Of a stretch of 64,000 bases of DNA, positions 44,469 to 54,164 are shown piece by piece. The DNA is taken from positions 558,001 through 622,000 of the forward strand of contig NZ_JAUSST010000001.1 in NCBI RefSeq assembly GCF_030812415.1. The letters are read 5' to 3'. This stretch comes from Paenibacillus harenae (GTDB lineage: Bacteria; Bacillota; Bacilli; Paenibacillales; Paenibacillaceae). A program made the translations under genes and the position numbers. The notes under the pieces were generated by a model, which searched no databases, was not told where the DNA came from, and saw nothing but the letters and a program-made list of their open reading frames with translations. Position 1 is the first letter of the stretch; each line of letters opens with the position of its first letter.

Positions 44469-44530
44469 GTGAAACGGCTGTCGCCGTCCTTCATGCGGCG
44501 CAAAGCAACGTTTCGCGGAGAAATATAAGC
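44469..44530. repeat. Palindromic GCGAAACGGC repeat (copy 2)
   Basis: GTGAAACGGC, TGTC, GCCGTCCTTC, ATGCGGCG, then CGTTTCGCGGAG and TATAAGC. Same block order as the copy at 43179, in the same orientation, on the other side of the 6S RNA and YesL-type genes. Confidence 0.7.
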
Positions 44531-44567
44531 ACCGTATAAACATGAAATTTATACTTTCTTGTATTTA

Positions 44568-44620
44568 AATAAAAACCGGGGAGGCCCGATGCCCGCGGGC
44601 ATAACGGACTTCCCCGGTTT
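44568..44620 (-). terminator. cshA terminator
   Basis: AAACCGGGGA and TCCCCGGTTT pair with an inner GCCCGCGGGC stem; TTTTTATTT follows on the minus strand. Confidence 0.88.
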
Positions 44621-44678
44621 CATTGACCGCGAAGCGCTGGCTGCCTTGCAAATAGCTCAGCTCATAGCTTAGAACCAA

Positions 44679-46277
44679 TTAGTTGTTGACGAAACCTTCG
44701 CTGCCGCTCTTCGGACGACGGCTGTCGCTGCGTCCTTCGCTGCTGCGCTTGCTGCCGTAACCGCCAGTTGCGCTACGGTTCTCATAGCCGCCACGCGAAC
44801 TGCTGCTGCTGCTTCCGGCGCTGCTGCGTCTGTCATCGCGTCCGCGATAACCGCCGCCGCCACCTGTACCGCCGCTGCGATTGCCGCCATAAGAGGAGGA
44901 ACCAGTGCGGTTGAACGGACGACCGTTCGAACGAATATCCGGTCTGCGCTTCTTAGCACGAAGCGGCTCTTCAGGCGTCAGCTCGACTTCGACGTTTTTC
45001 TTCTCGCCTGTAAGCAGCTTGATTGCTGCTGCAAGAAGGTGAACGGAATCATACTGCTCAAGCAATTGAATCGAAATGGCTTTGTACTCGTTGAACTCTT
45101 CGTTATGAACGATTTCCAGTAAGCGCTCCGCGGTTACGCGTTGCTTGCCTTCGATCGCCTCCGCAATGCTAGGAAGCGGCTTGCGGTTCATCTTCTGACG
45201 CGTAATCTTCTCAATGAAATGAAGGTGATCGATCTCGCGCGGCGTTACGAACGACCATGCAGTTCCTTCTTTGCCTGCGCGGCCGGTACGGCCGATGCGG
45301 TGAACATAGCTCTCCGGATCTTGCGGAAGGTCAAAGTTGATTACATGCGTTACGCCGGATACATCCAAACCGCGTGCTGCAACGTCGGTTGCAACAAGAA
45401 CGTCAATGCTGCCGTCGCGGAATTTACGCATTACGTTGTCACGTTGATTCTGGGACAAATCGCCGTGCAACCCGTCGGCTGAGTAGCCGCGCTTCTGCAG
45501 CGCTTCGCTAAGCTCGTCTACGCGGCGTTTCGTGCGACCGAAGATAATAGCAAGATCGGGCGATTCCATATCGAGCAAGCGGCTAAGAGCTTCGAACTTC
45601 TGACGCTCATGCACTTCGATATAAGCTTGGTCAATGGATGGAGCCGTTACTTGTTTCGGGATAACCGATACATGCTCCGGATTTTTCAGAAACTGCTGTG
45701 CAAGCTTCTGAATGTTGGCCGGCATCGTAGCCGAAAACAGCATCGTGTGGCGCTCGTCCGGAACTTGCTTCAGGATGGACTGAATGTCTTCCATAAAGCC
45801 CATGTCCAGCATTTCGTCCGCTTCGTCCAAAATAACCGTTTGAACGTCTTCGAGACGAATCGTCTTGCGGTTGATGTGATCGAGCAAGCGTCCTGGCGTA
45901 CCGATAATGATTTGCGGCTTCTTCTTCAATGCGCGGATTTGGCGTCCGATTTCTTGTCCGCCGTAAATCGGCAAAGAGCGAAGACCTTTGTATCGAGTCA
46001 GCTTCCCGATCTCTTCAGCCACTTGAATAGCGAGTTCACGGGTTGGCGTCATTATTAATGCGACAATGCGTTCCTCGCTTGTCGGAATTTTGTTGATGAG
46101 CGGAATTCCGAATGCCGCCGTCTTTCCCGTACCCGTCTGTGCCTGGCCAATAAGATCGGTTCCTGCCAGGGCGATCGGGATCGCTTTGTCTTGGATTGGG
46201 GTCGATTCCTCAAATCCAAGTTCAGTAATTGCTTGCAAAACCTTAGGTTCCAAGCCAAATTCAGCAAATGTTTTCAA
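44679..46277 (-). CDS. cshA: DEAD-box RNA helicase CshA
   Basis: 532 residues. Core motifs: FAEFGL and TPIQDKAIP (Q motif), [42 protein letters not shown] and [10 protein letters not shown]. The C-terminal part beyond residue 435 is Arg/Gly/Ser-rich with [13 protein letters not shown] repeats. CshA is part of the Firmicute RNA degradosome and ribosome assembly; the [22 protein letters not shown] start is close to it. A strong terminator follows. Confidence 0.92.
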   Translation of the reverse strand: MKTFAEFGLEPKVLQAITELGFEESTPIQDKAIPIALAGTDLIGQAQTGTGKTAAFGIPLINKIPTSEERIVALIMTPTRELAIQVAEEIGKLTRYKGLRSLPIYGGQEIGRQIRALKKKPQIIIGTPGRLLDHINRKTIRLEDVQTVILDEADEMLDMGFMEDIQSILKQVPDERHTMLFSATMPANIQKLAQQFLKNPEHVSVIPKQVTAPSIDQAYIEVHERQKFEALSRLLDMESPDLAIIFGRTKRRVDELSEALQKRGYSADGLHGDLSQNQRDNVMRKFRDGSIDVLVATDVAARGLDVSGVTHVINFDLPQDPESYVHRIGRTGRAGKEGTAWSFVTPREIDHLHFIEKITRQKMNRKPLPSIAEAIEGKQRVTAERLLEIVHNEEFNEYKAISIQLLEQYDSVHLLAAAIKLLTGEKKNVEVELTPEEPLRAKKRRPDIRSNGRPFNRTGSSSYGGNRSGGTGGGGGYRGRDDRRSSAGSSSSSSRGGYENRSATGGYGSKRSSEGRSDSRRPKSGSEGFVNN

Positions 46278-46432
46278 ACTTTTCTCAAACTCCTTTTATC
46301 TACTGCCTACTTAAGAATATCCAAACCATTATAGCACAGAAACAATTGTGAATACCAGTAAACCAAATAAAGCCATACTACAACCGACAAAAAGATTGCT
46401 TGTCTAGTCCTTTTGCATCGGAGGCGATCCAC

Positions 46433-47275
46433 TTGAATCGGCAAAGCTTGCACCACCTTTACAACGTTCCGGTCATGACATTCGGCGCGCTTCTCGTTGC
46501 GGTCGGCTTCAACTTGTTTCTCATCCCGCATCAGCTGTTAAGCGGCGGATTGTCCGGCATTTCGATGATGATCGGCTATATTACCGGAGGCAATATCGGC
46601 TGGCTTTACTTTGTGCTTAATTTGCCCGTGCTGCTCTGGGGCTGGTTCGTGCTAGGCCACCGATTTATCGTCTGGAGCATATATATCGTCATCACCTCTA
46701 CATTGTTCCTCCAGATCGTTCCCGTTATGAAAATTGTCGAGGATATTGTTCTTGGCTCCGTATTCGGCGGCATCATCGTTGGTTTCGGAAGCGGATTGGC
46801 GCTTCGGTACGGCGGCTCCTCCGGCGGCTTCGACATCATTGCCTCGATCGTCACCCGGAGACGCGACTTTCCCGTCGGGATGATCATTTTCGTACTGAAT
46901 AGCCTCGTAATCGCCATTTTGGTCCTTTTTACGCAAAACTGGGACTTAGCCTTGTACTCCCTCGTCTCCATCTATACAGCAGGCAAGATTGTCGATATCA
47001 TCCACGTTCGCCATATTAAAGTGACCGCTTTTATTATTACGACAAAAACCGAAGAATTATTAGCCAAGCTGCTGAGTCATCCTCGCGGAATTACCATCAT
47101 TAAAACGAAAGGAGCTTACTCGTCGGCTGAGCGCGATATGCTGATGACCGTCAGGACCAGGTACGAATTATCCGACTTGAGCAAAACGATAAGAACCATC
47201 GACCCGCATGCATTCATCAACATCGTGGAAACCGTAGGCGTAATCGGAGATTTCTCGAAACCGAAGGAACATTGA
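46433..47275 (+). CDS. YitT family membrane protein
   Basis: 280 residues: five N-terminal membrane segments (DUF161; GFNLFLIPHQLLSGGLSGIS is the typical signature) and a soluble C-terminal DUF2179 domain (about 215-275, RGITIIKTKGAYSS). TTG at 46433 with GGAGG eight bases before is preferred over a TTG at 46400. Function of the family is not established; transport is suspected. Confidence 0.87.
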   Translation: MNRQSLHHLYNVPVMTFGALLVAVGFNLFLIPHQLLSGGLSGISMMIGYITGGNIGWLYFVLNLPVLLWGWFVLGHRFIVWSIYIVITSTLFLQIVPVMKIVEDIVLGSVFGGIIVGFGSGLALRYGGSSGGFDIIASIVTRRRDFPVGMIIFVLNSLVIAILVLFTQNWDLALYSLVSIYTAGKIVDIIHVRHIKVTAFIITTKTEELLAKLLSHPRGITIIKTKGAYSSAERDMLMTVRTRYELSDLSKTIRTIDPHAFINIVETVGVIGDFSKPKEH

Positions 47276-47418
47276 TATACGCAAACATGGATTTTATACG
47301 GTATCCCTATGTTTTTGAAAACGATCCTGCTATAATGTGTGTAACCCGTAGTTTAGGTTTCTTGCCATAGGATTTCCCCTATCTTTGAACAATCGATCGA
47401 CGAAAGGGTGATGCTAAG

Positions 47419-47613
47419 GTGGATTTGGAAACGGTAAAACTGTCTCAAATTGTGGAGAAGCTTGCGCCTGAGCTTAGTCCTTTTCTCACGGCACGCGAGA
47501 TGGACATAAGCATTGTACTGCGGGACGGACTTGCTGTACTTGAGCCGTCTGACGCGATGGAAATCGTGCAACACAGTATTTGCGAGCATCAAAGAGAAGC
47601 TTTCCTGCAATGA
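47419..47613 (+). CDS. Hypothetical small soluble protein (64 residues)
   Basis: A 64-residue acidic protein starting at GTG 47419 after GAAAGGGTG, with an extended -10 box (TGCTATAAT, 47328-47336) upstream and a good terminator downstream. The pattern is two helices around a DISIVLRDGLAVLEPS beta strand. No family recognised. The complete signal set supports a real gene. Confidence 0.6.
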   Translation: MDLETVKLSQIVEKLAPELSPFLTAREMDISIVLRDGLAVLEPSDAMEIVQHSICEHQREAFLQ

Positions 47614-47640
47614 CAATACGGATACACCAGATTACCATGC

Positions 47641-47672
47641 GCCTGTCGAGCCCGTTCTCGGCAGGTTTTTTT
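47641..47672 (+). terminator. Terminator of the small gene
   Basis: CCTGTCGAG pairs with CTCGGCAGG (one mismatch), followed by seven T. Confidence 0.85.
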
Positions 47673-47811
47673 GTGCCGAAACGATTGCTATTGGCCATTT
47701 AATTACGGCGCAAGCCGGTTGCATTTGCGATAAAAGGAAAATAAATGATGACCAAGCCGCGTAAACTGCTTTATAATTTGGTTACAGATGTGCTGACGGG
47801 GAGAGAACATA

Positions 47812-49008
47812 GTGGATATTATTCTATCAACTTTACTGCTGCTCTACAATTTGCTAACCGGCTCCGGCGATGAGAGCATGGCCGCCAAGGAACTGGCCGC
47901 CGCATACATAAACGCCGCCGCAGGACAGACGATTATACAGCCGGACTCTCCAGGACTTAGCGGGTTGCCTGGCGGGCTTAACGGCATCGCTGCCGTAAAG
48001 CAAGATCCTCAGCCCGACGCACCGGCTATCAAAGGCATCTACGTTACCGCGCACAGCGCAGGCGGCGCAAGGATGGAATCGCTGCTAAAGATGGTCGACG
48101 GCACCGAGCTTAACAGCATGGTAATCGACATCAAAGACGATAACGGCTACATTACTTATCCGACAACGACGCCCGAGCTGCTCGAAGTAGGCAAGCCGCA
48201 GAGGTTCATCGGTAACATCAGCACGCTGATGGCAACCCTGAAGAAGCATGACATCTATCCGATTGCCAGGATTGTCGTATTCAAGGATACCGTACTCGCA
48301 CGCAAGAAGCCGGAGCTGTCGTTCCTGCATCAGGACGGAACGATATGGAAGAACAACCGCGGAGAGAGCTTCGTCAATCCTTACCGCAAGGAAGTATGGG
48401 ATTATAACGTAGCGGTCGCCAAGGAAGCGGCCCGGCTTGGATTCAAAGAAATTCAATTTGACTACGTGCGCTTCCCGGAAGGCTTCGAGACAAAGGCGGA
48501 CTCCTTGAACTTCACGAAGTCGGAGCTTAGCCGCGTGGACGCCGTCGCCGGCTTCGTCAAATACGCAAGAGAGCAGCTTGAACCGCTCGGCGTACGCGTA
48601 TCCGTGGATATATTCGGCTTTGCGGCGTCCGTTCCGGCAGCCGAGGGCATCGGACAAGACTTCGTGAAAATATCGAATGACGTCCACGTCATCTCGCCGA
48701 TGATCTATCCGAGCCATTACAGCACCGGCTGGTTTAAGCAGAAATATCCCGATCTAAGTCCGTATGCCGTCATCAAGGGCGCCATGGAGGATACGCATAA
48801 GAAGCTTGACGGAACAACGGAGCTAAAACCGATTATCAGGCCGTGGATCCAAGACTTCACCGCAAGCTGGTTAGGGAAAGGCCAATTCATGAAATATGGC
48901 AAGACCGAGGTCGAAGCGCAAATCAAGGCTTTGAACGATTCGGGCGTAACCGAGTACCTGCTCTGGAATGCCGGCAACAAATATTCGCCTAACGTCGTTT
49001 ACAAATAA
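47812..49008 (+). CDS. Putative glycoside hydrolase-like secreted protein (DUF4015)
   Basis: 398 residues. A short hydrophobic start (MDIILSTLLLLYNLLTG) may be a signal or anchor. Residues about 73-395 form the TIM-barrel DUF4015 family: GIYVTAHSAGG, LNSMVIDIKDDNG, FKEIQFDYVRFPEG and HVISPMIYPSHYS. The FDYVRFP segment is the hallmark and probably marks the active side. The GTG start follows GGGGAG. Substrate unknown; a cell-wall or exopolysaccharide sugar is plausible. Confidence 0.83.
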   Translation: MDIILSTLLLLYNLLTGSGDESMAAKELAAAYINAAAGQTIIQPDSPGLSGLPGGLNGIAAVKQDPQPDAPAIKGIYVTAHSAGGARMESLLKMVDGTELNSMVIDIKDDNGYITYPTTTPELLEVGKPQRFIGNISTLMATLKKHDIYPIARIVVFKDTVLARKKPELSFLHQDGTIWKNNRGESFVNPYRKEVWDYNVAVAKEAARLGFKEIQFDYVRFPEGFETKADSLNFTKSELSRVDAVAGFVKYAREQLEPLGVRVSVDIFGFAASVPAAEGIGQDFVKISNDVHVISPMIYPSHYSTGWFKQKYPDLSPYAVIKGAMEDTHKKLDGTTELKPIIRPWIQDFTASWLGKGQFMKYGKTEVEAQIKALNDSGVTEYLLWNAGNKYSPNVVYK

Positions 49009-49020
49009 CCGCAAATAGAC

Positions 49021-49069
49021 ACAAGGCTGCCCTCCATCATCGGTTTGACGATTTGGAGGGCAGCCTTGT
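49021..49069. terminator. Bidirectional terminator
   Basis: ACAAGGCTGCCCTCC and GGAGGGCAGCCTTGT pair perfectly between convergent genes; T runs follow on the plus strand. Confidence 0.85.
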
Positions 49070-49082
49070 TTGATCTTTTAGC

Positions 49083-50051
49083 TTATTGCGATAATCGAAG
49101 CGCCAGCTCGTACATATCCATGTTGAATGGCTTCTTGGTGTTGACGACCGTGTCGATGTCGGTCGTTACCAGCTCGCCGCGGACGACGCCGCACGCTTTG
49201 CCCGAAATGCCAGCCATCAATTGGCTTACGGCAAAGTCGCCTAGGCGGCTAGCAAGAATGCGGTCGACGGCCGTTGGCGTGCCGCCGCGCTGAATATGTC
49301 CTAACACCGTGACGCGGGGCTCGATGCCGCAGCAATCGGTGATTTTCTGGGAGACGTCTTCCCCTTTGCCCGCGCCTTCCGCAACAACGATAATACTATG
49401 GCGTTTGCCTTTGGCAAAGTTCGTTTTCATCCGATCCGCAACCTCGTTCAAGTCGAAAGGCACTTCCGGCACAAGAATCGTCTCCGCGCCGCTTGCAAGG
49501 CCTGCATGCAGCGCAATATCGCCGCAATGGCGCCCCATAACCTCGACGATCGAGGAACGCTCGTGGGAAGACATCGTATCGCGGATTTTGTTGATCGCGT
49601 CAACAACGATGCTCACGGCCGTGTCGAAACCGATTGTCATATCCGTGAACGGAATATCGTTATCGATCGTTCCCGGCAAACCCATCGTCTTAATGCCCAG
49701 CTTGCTCAGCTTGTTCGCGCCTTGGTACGAACCGTCTCCGCCGATGACGACAAGGCCGTCGATTCCTCTTGAACGGAGCACTTCGGCGCCTCGCTGCTGG
49801 CCTTCCGCTGTCATGAACTCCTTGCAGCGGGCCGTCTGGAGAATCGTGCCGCCGCGTTGAATAATATCGCCTACGCTGCGCAAATCCATTTGGCGCAAAT
49901 CGTCGTTAAGCAAACCTTGATAACCCCGTTGTACGCCGTATACGTCCAGCCCATGGAACAAAGCGCTCCGTACGACGGCACGTACAGCCGCGTTCATTCC
50001 TTGAGAATCTCCTCCACTTGTCAGTACAGCGATTGATTTGACTGCAGACAT
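49083..50051 (-). CDS. pfkA: 6-phosphofructokinase (ATP-dependent)
   Basis: Glycolytic enzyme of 322 residues. VLTSGGDSQGMNAAVRAVVR (ATP site), IGGDGSYQGA, GLPGTIDNDIPFTDMTIGFDT (catalytic Asp and substrate site) and GHIQRGGTPTAVDR are all present. GGDGS rather than a PPi-type motif supports ATP use. In many Bacillus pfkA is paired with pyk; here no pyk is next to it. Confidence 0.97.
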   Translation of the reverse strand: MSAVKSIAVLTSGGDSQGMNAAVRAVVRSALFHGLDVYGVQRGYQGLLNDDLRQMDLRSVGDIIQRGGTILQTARCKEFMTAEGQQRGAEVLRSRGIDGLVVIGGDGSYQGANKLSKLGIKTMGLPGTIDNDIPFTDMTIGFDTAVSIVVDAINKIRDTMSSHERSSIVEVMGRHCGDIALHAGLASGAETILVPEVPFDLNEVADRMKTNFAKGKRHSIIVVAEGAGKGEDVSQKITDCCGIEPRVTVLGHIQRGGTPTAVDRILASRLGDFAVSQLMAGISGKACGVVRGELVTTDIDTVVNTKKPFNMDMYELALRLSQ

Positions 50052-50100
50052 GTTTCATTCCTCCACTTTCCTCTGTGTAATTGATGTAATTGTTATAAGA

Positions 50101-51183
50101 TCAAGCTTGCTTTTTCCGAATCCAAATGCTATTGACAAGGAAAAACAGGCGTGTAAGCGGACTGTTCTTCATAAGCTTCCGAGAGATGCCTCTTACCGGC
50201 GGCTGATGCCGTACTTTCGGATCCGATAAGTACAACGCAAGCAGCCCCTCGATAATCAAACGGTGGAAGCGCGAAGCAGGCAGCAGCTTTACATCCTCAC
50301 GCGCTCTGGCAACAATTGTGCCAAGCCGATCAACAAGCAGACTATCGTTCTCGTAGTAGTTGCAGAAGTTAAGGTCGCCGCCTAGTTGATCTTCTTCCTG
50401 ATCGATCAAGTAGTCGAGCAAAATATGCTGGGCGCATACATGCGGGAAATAGCCCCTCTTAATGGCGGCAGCGTCGCTCGCGGACAACTTGTCCTCCGTC
50501 GCAGCCAGGAACAGCATGAACATACCCAGCGTCGATCCGGTAGCCGCGGCAAATTCATTCCACTGCAGGTTCGGATAGCTGCTCTTATGCTTCTCCCACC
50601 AGTCGAGGAGCATCGGCTCTCTCATATCCTTTCGAATATGCTTATACACTTGCAAGTCGCTATAGAGGACGACAAGCTCCGTAACATACGGCTTGACGCT
50701 CGCGTAGGAAGGCAAGCTCGCAGTCATTCGCTGACAGGTAAGTACCAATTGATGCAAGTAGCCGCCATCGTTATTCTCGTTGCGATGCAAGTAATAATCC
50801 TGAAGCGAAGCTGCGGGGTTCACCGCATCCAGCATCGATTGATGAAGCTGGCGGAAGTCGTCCGGATCAAGCGACGTGCTGCGGTCGCATAAGTTATCCA
50901 AATAATCGCTAATCGTCTGGAGCGCTACAATAAGAGGGATCAAGATGTGACGATGCTCCAAACTAACGATCGCAAAAACGGCGCCGCCTTGGCAATGGAA
51001 CTTCTTGCTGTCCATGCTGCTAAGCGCCTGATTCCTTAGTTCATCGTCAGGAATCGCTTCTGCACGCGCGCGAAGAAGCGCCAGCTCCTTCTCAACGCCC
51101 GGCAGCACATATTTGTACACGCGATGCATGAGCTTAAGCGGGCTCTGGGGCACGCGTCCGCTTGAAAGAGTCGTTACTCGCAA
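50101..51183 (-). CDS. YtpB-type tetraprenyl-beta-curcumene synthase
   Basis: 360 residues of DUF2600, a class of terpene synthases that lack the usual DDxxD motif. In B. subtilis YtpB makes a C35 terpene linked to spores. Present here are LMHRVYKYVLPGVEKELAL, FAIVSLEHRHILIPLIVALQ, and DYLDNLCDRS (an acidic motif). TTG at 51183 follows GGAGGAGCGCATC and gives a start typical of relatives; the longer frame to 51282 runs into the upstream gene. It follows a 105-residue gene and precedes pfkA. Confidence 0.87.
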   Translation of the reverse strand: MRVTTLSSGRVPQSPLKLMHRVYKYVLPGVEKELALLRARAEAIPDDELRNQALSSMDSKKFHCQGGAVFAIVSLEHRHILIPLIVALQTISDYLDNLCDRSTSLDPDDFRQLHQSMLDAVNPAASLQDYYLHRNENNDGGYLHQLVLTCQRMTASLPSYASVKPYVTELVVLYSDLQVYKHIRKDMREPMLLDWWEKHKSSYPNLQWNEFAAATGSTLGMFMLFLAATEDKLSASDAAAIKRGYFPHVCAQHILLDYLIDQEEDQLGGDLNFCNYYENDSLLVDRLGTIVARAREDVKLLPASRFHRLIIEGLLALYLSDPKVRHQPPVRGISRKLMKNSPLTRLFFLVNSIWIRKKQA

Positions 51184-51208
51184 GATGCGCTCCTCCTCGA
51201 ACTCAATA

Positions 51209-51526
51209 TCATGAATGCCTGCGCGATTCCAACTCTTGATTGATCCGGTACCAGATATGCAGCTCGTTAATGCGGCTCGCATATTCGGCTATTTCGTAAT
51301 TCAGCTCGCAGCATCTATCGAAATCATGCTCCTCGAATAGCCGGACCTGCATCCCGTTAATCAGCCGTTCGAATTCGATGACGCGATCCGGAATCGTTCC
51401 CCTGATCGACTCCCATCGCTCAATGATATTCATTTGCTCGGATACCTCGTATTGCTCCCAATCGCTCTCAAGGATAGGCAGGCTGATACGAAGCCGTTCA
51501 TTCCAATCAAATCGATACTCGCCCAT
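51209..51526 (-). CDS. Hypothetical protein upstream of the terpene synthase
   Basis: 105 residues starting MGEYRFDWNERLRISLPILE after GGAGG. Likely all-helical, acidic, with Trp/Tyr-rich parts (WESIRGTIPDRVIEFERLIN). No family recognised. The 25-base gap to the terpene synthase suggests one transcript. No membrane segment or signal. Confidence 0.7.
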   Translation of the reverse strand: MGEYRFDWNERLRISLPILESDWEQYEVSEQMNIIERWESIRGTIPDRVIEFERLINGMQVRLFEEHDFDRCCELNYEIAEYASRINELHIWYRINQELESRRHS

Positions 51527-51588
51527 TGTAAACCTCCAAACATTAATGTACCATTTCGATTCACAATAATCCAGCTTCAAAAATCAAA

Positions 51589-51617
51589 TTGGTCGGTTAC
51601 TAGAGCCGTGCTATAAT
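51589..51617 (+). promoter_or_regulatory. Sigma-A promoter of the MFS-like gene
   Basis: TTGGTC (51589-51594), 17 bases, TATAAT (51612-51617). It rules out the in-frame TTG at 51617 as a start. Confidence 0.75.
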
Positions 51618-51664
51618 TGAGGACGAATGAGCAATCGCATAGAGATGGAGTGAGATTTGCACCT

Positions 51665-52858
51665 ATGGAAACATCCGGAACTTCAGAGGCGGATAGACCG
51701 GCAACCTCTGCCACTGCCCGCAAAGAGATTTTTGCATTGCGTACTTATACGTTTTTCTCCTATTCTACGGCCGCAATGGTCGTCTCCTTTATTCCGTTGT
51801 TTTTTTTGGAGCGCGGATATTCGGAGCAGCAGATCGGCATTATTTATGCGACCGGCCCGCTGATGTCGATCTTCGCCAACATTCTATTCGGCATGGCCAG
51901 CGACAAGCTGCGAACGATCAAGAAGCTGCTCTTTCTGCTGCTATTCGGACAGCTCGTAATGATTTCGATTTTACTGCCGATCGAGCATTTTGCGCTCGTC
52001 TGTATCGTTATGTTGGGCTTTTATTTTTTCCAGACGCCTATTAACCCGTTAACGGACAGCCTGATCCTGCTATCCAGCCAATATACCGGCAAGCCTTATG
52101 CGCTTATTCGTATTTACGGTTCCCTCGGCTTCGCGGCGACCGCATATACGCTTGGACTCATCCTGAAGCAAATCGGATCAAGCTGGACCATGCCGCTTGT
52201 GCTGCTTACGATTGCGATTACGCTGGGTCTTGTTTTTGGATTGAAGGACTATCAAGCGACCTCTCGCAAAATGGATTTTTCCGGCTTCTTCAAGCTGCTC
52301 CGGCAGCGGAATATCGTGATCTTCTTCTTGCTCGTCTTGGCGATCTCGATCCCTCACCGCATGAACGAAGGTTTCCTTGCCGTCACGATGCGACATCTCG
52401 GAGCGAGCGATTCGCTGGTCGGACTTTCATGGCTCGCTTCCGCGCTGAGCGAAATTCCGATTCTGTTCCTGCTCGGCAAATACGGGCATAAGTTCAAGGA
52501 GCTGCCGCTCCTTATGATCGCTTCGATCATGTACGCCATTCGCTTATGGTTCGTGAGCGATATTCAAGATCCGAGATGGGCGATTGCGGCTCAAGCGATG
52601 CACAGCGTTTCCTTCGGCATCTATTTCTCGACGGCGCTTCGCTACATCTCCAGAATCATTCCCGACGAGTACCGCGCATCCGGACAGGCGGTTTACGCCG
52701 TCGTATGGACTGGTCTCGCCGGCGCAATCAGCGGATTATTCGGCGGCTTCATCTACGAGCAGTTCGGACGGGAAAGCTTCTTCCGCATGGGCGCGATCAT
52801 TGCCATGGCAGCGGCGGTCGGCTTCCTGGTGAAGTACTACTATAGCGATGAGCGGTAG
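51665..52858 (+). CDS. MFS-like transporter (MFS_1_like, sugar/nucleoside type)
   Basis: 397 residues with 12 predicted membrane segments. LRTYTFFSYSTAAMVVSFIP and GYSEQQIGIIYATGPLMSIF at the start and YALIRIYGSLGFA, PYALIRIYGS in the fourth segment resemble the LacY/NupG-like group that is annotated MFS_1_like. The start ATG at 51665 is 14 bases after a GGAG, not ideal; GTG at 51650 is an alternative. No partner gene gives a substrate clue. Confidence 0.83.
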   Translation: METSGTSEADRPATSATARKEIFALRTYTFFSYSTAAMVVSFIPLFFLERGYSEQQIGIIYATGPLMSIFANILFGMASDKLRTIKKLLFLLLFGQLVMISILLPIEHFALVCIVMLGFYFFQTPINPLTDSLILLSSQYTGKPYALIRIYGSLGFAATAYTLGLILKQIGSSWTMPLVLLTIAITLGLVFGLKDYQATSRKMDFSGFFKLLRQRNIVIFFLLVLAISIPHRMNEGFLAVTMRHLGASDSLVGLSWLASALSEIPILFLLGKYGHKFKELPLLMIASIMYAIRLWFVSDIQDPRWAIAAQAMHSVSFGIYFSTALRYISRIIPDEYRASGQAVYAVVWTGLAGAISGLFGGFIYEQFGRESFFRMGAIIAMAAAVGFLVKYYYSDER

Positions 52859-52961
52859 CGCGGTTGCCGCGTTAAAATAACGCGAGAAATTCCAGTTAAT
52901 TGGCTTCAGTCAAATGGATGTAACTTCGTTGACGGGAGCGCGGCGAGTGGGAGATGACTAT

Positions 52962-53006
52962 AAAAAAAAGCGGCCGAACGAGGGACAAATCCCTGTTCAG
53001 CCGCTT
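52962..53006 (-). terminator. Terminator of the cold-shock gene
   Basis: AAGCGGCTGAAC and GTTCGGCCGCTT pair, with an inner GGGATTTGTCCC stem; eight T follow on the minus strand. Confidence 0.88.
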
Positions 53007-53063
53007 CTTCGTCATGCCTTACAGATGTAACACGGTCATACAATATTATAAGAAACGTGGATC

Positions 53064-53261
53064 TTATAATTTAATGACGTTGGCCGCTTGAGCCCCGCGG
53101 TTACCCTCAGTAATGTCAAACTCGACTGCTTGACCTTCTTCTAGCGCCTTGAATCCTTCGCTTTGAATGGCGGAGTAATGTACGAATACATCTTCTCCAT
53201 TGTCGACTTGAATGAAGCCGTAACCTTTCTCTGCATTAAACCATTTAACTGTACCTTTCAA
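53064..53261 (-). CDS. Cold-shock protein, CspA family
   Basis: 65-residue single-stranded nucleic-acid binder with RNP1 KGYGFIQ and RNP2 VFVHYSAI. The start codon is TTG (53261) after AGGAGGTTGTTTAA. The promoter is directly upstream. It is a standalone gene; the cold-induced leader region of about 50 bases is short compared with enterobacterial cspA. Confidence 0.95.
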   Translation of the reverse strand: MKGTVKWFNAEKGYGFIQVDNGEDVFVHYSAIQSEGFKALEEGQAVEFDITEGNRGAQAANVIKL

Positions 53262-53310
53262 TTAAACAACCTCCTAAAGATGACCGCCGGTATTAACGGC
53301 GAGTAGAACC

Positions 53311-53339
53311 ATTATAACGATAACCGAAACGCATTGCAA
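53311..53339 (-). promoter_or_regulatory. Sigma-A promoter of the cold-shock gene
   Basis: TTGCAA (53339-53334), 17 bases, TATAAT (53316-53311) on the minus strand. Confidence 0.8.
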
Positions 53340-54041
53340 TTATAGTGAAATAAGCAAAAAATCGCTTTTTTTAGGTATAAAAGGAAGTTTGGAGGGCAAT
53401 AATTGTACGTTGCCTCCGTTTGTCTCAATCGAGGCCAGCAGCTCGTCCAACCGGGCAAAAGGCTCCCAGTTCAGCGTTTGAAGCGGATAGATGCGGATCT
53501 GGCCGCCCTTCCTCGTTACGCGCATAAGCTCGGAGATGGCCTGCTTATGGAACTCATAACCGAATTGCTCGGCATATAGAAATAAGAAGTGGCTGCATAA
53601 TACGAGCGAGAATCTACCGTCAGCGAAAGGAAGCTCAGGAAGCTTGCCTGCTACGTAGGAGTAATGTCCAGTTGGATCGGTAGCATCCGCTTCGAATTTG
53701 GCTAGCGAGGCTTCTCGACCAGCTCGGTGACGGTCAAGCGAGCCGTAATAACTCCAGTCGAGCACATGAGAGATCTTGGCCAGCTTATCTGTCGACGTGC
53801 CGATCTCTTCCCTTGCCTCTTCCACCCACCGCGGAACGTCGCCGCCGTATCTCGGATCAACCGCAAACGCTTCATAACCTCTTGCCTTGGCATCCGCCGT
53901 GAAGGAAGAACCGCCTGCAGCAACGTCCAGAATCGGACCGGGTTCAAGATCGGACTCCGTCATATCGAACATTCGAATATATTCCTCATACCCTCTGCAG
54001 GTCATAGCGACTCCAACCTGCTCATACCTTGCTTGACTCAT
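53340..54041 (-). CDS. Class I SAM-dependent methyltransferase
   Basis: 233 residues. Motif I ILDVAAGGSSFTADAKARG and the acidic FAVDPRYGG loop bind SAM; FSLVLCSHFLFLYAEQFG and LMRVTRKGGQIRIYPL are later motifs of methyltransferase type 11. ATG 54041 follows GAGGAGAG; the frame to 54086 lacks a ribosome site. The upstream DNA has a short GAGAC-type repeat (CGTCT, about 54059-54081). Substrate unknown. Confidence 0.82.
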   Translation of the reverse strand: MSQARYEQVGVAMTCRGYEEYIRMFDMTESDLEPGPILDVAAGGSSFTADAKARGYEAFAVDPRYGGDVPRWVEEAREEIGTSTDKLAKISHVLDWSYYGSLDRHRAGREASLAKFEADATDPTGHYSYVAGKLPELPFADGRFSLVLCSHFLFLYAEQFGYEFHKQAISELMRVTRKGGQIRIYPLQTLNWEPFARLDELLASIETNGGNVQLLPSKLPFIPKKSDFLLISL

Positions 54042-54113
54042 CTTGACACTCTCCTCTTCTCGTCTCATCTCGTCTCGTCTTACCATTAACCATGTTGCTT
54101 TATGCCCTGTGTT

Positions 54114-54142
54114 TTGGCATGATGTTAACTATACCATAATTA
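54114..54142 (+). promoter_or_regulatory. Promoter of the 77-residue gene
   Basis: TTGGCA (54114-54119), 17 bases, TAATTA (54137-54142). Confidence 0.65.
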
Positions 54143-54164
54143 ACTATTCGAAGGTGGAAAATTC

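Noticed and set aside
51617..51664. N-terminal extension of the MFS-like protein from TTG 51617
   Set aside because: That codon overlaps the -10 box of the gene's own promoter, so it cannot be translated from that transcript.
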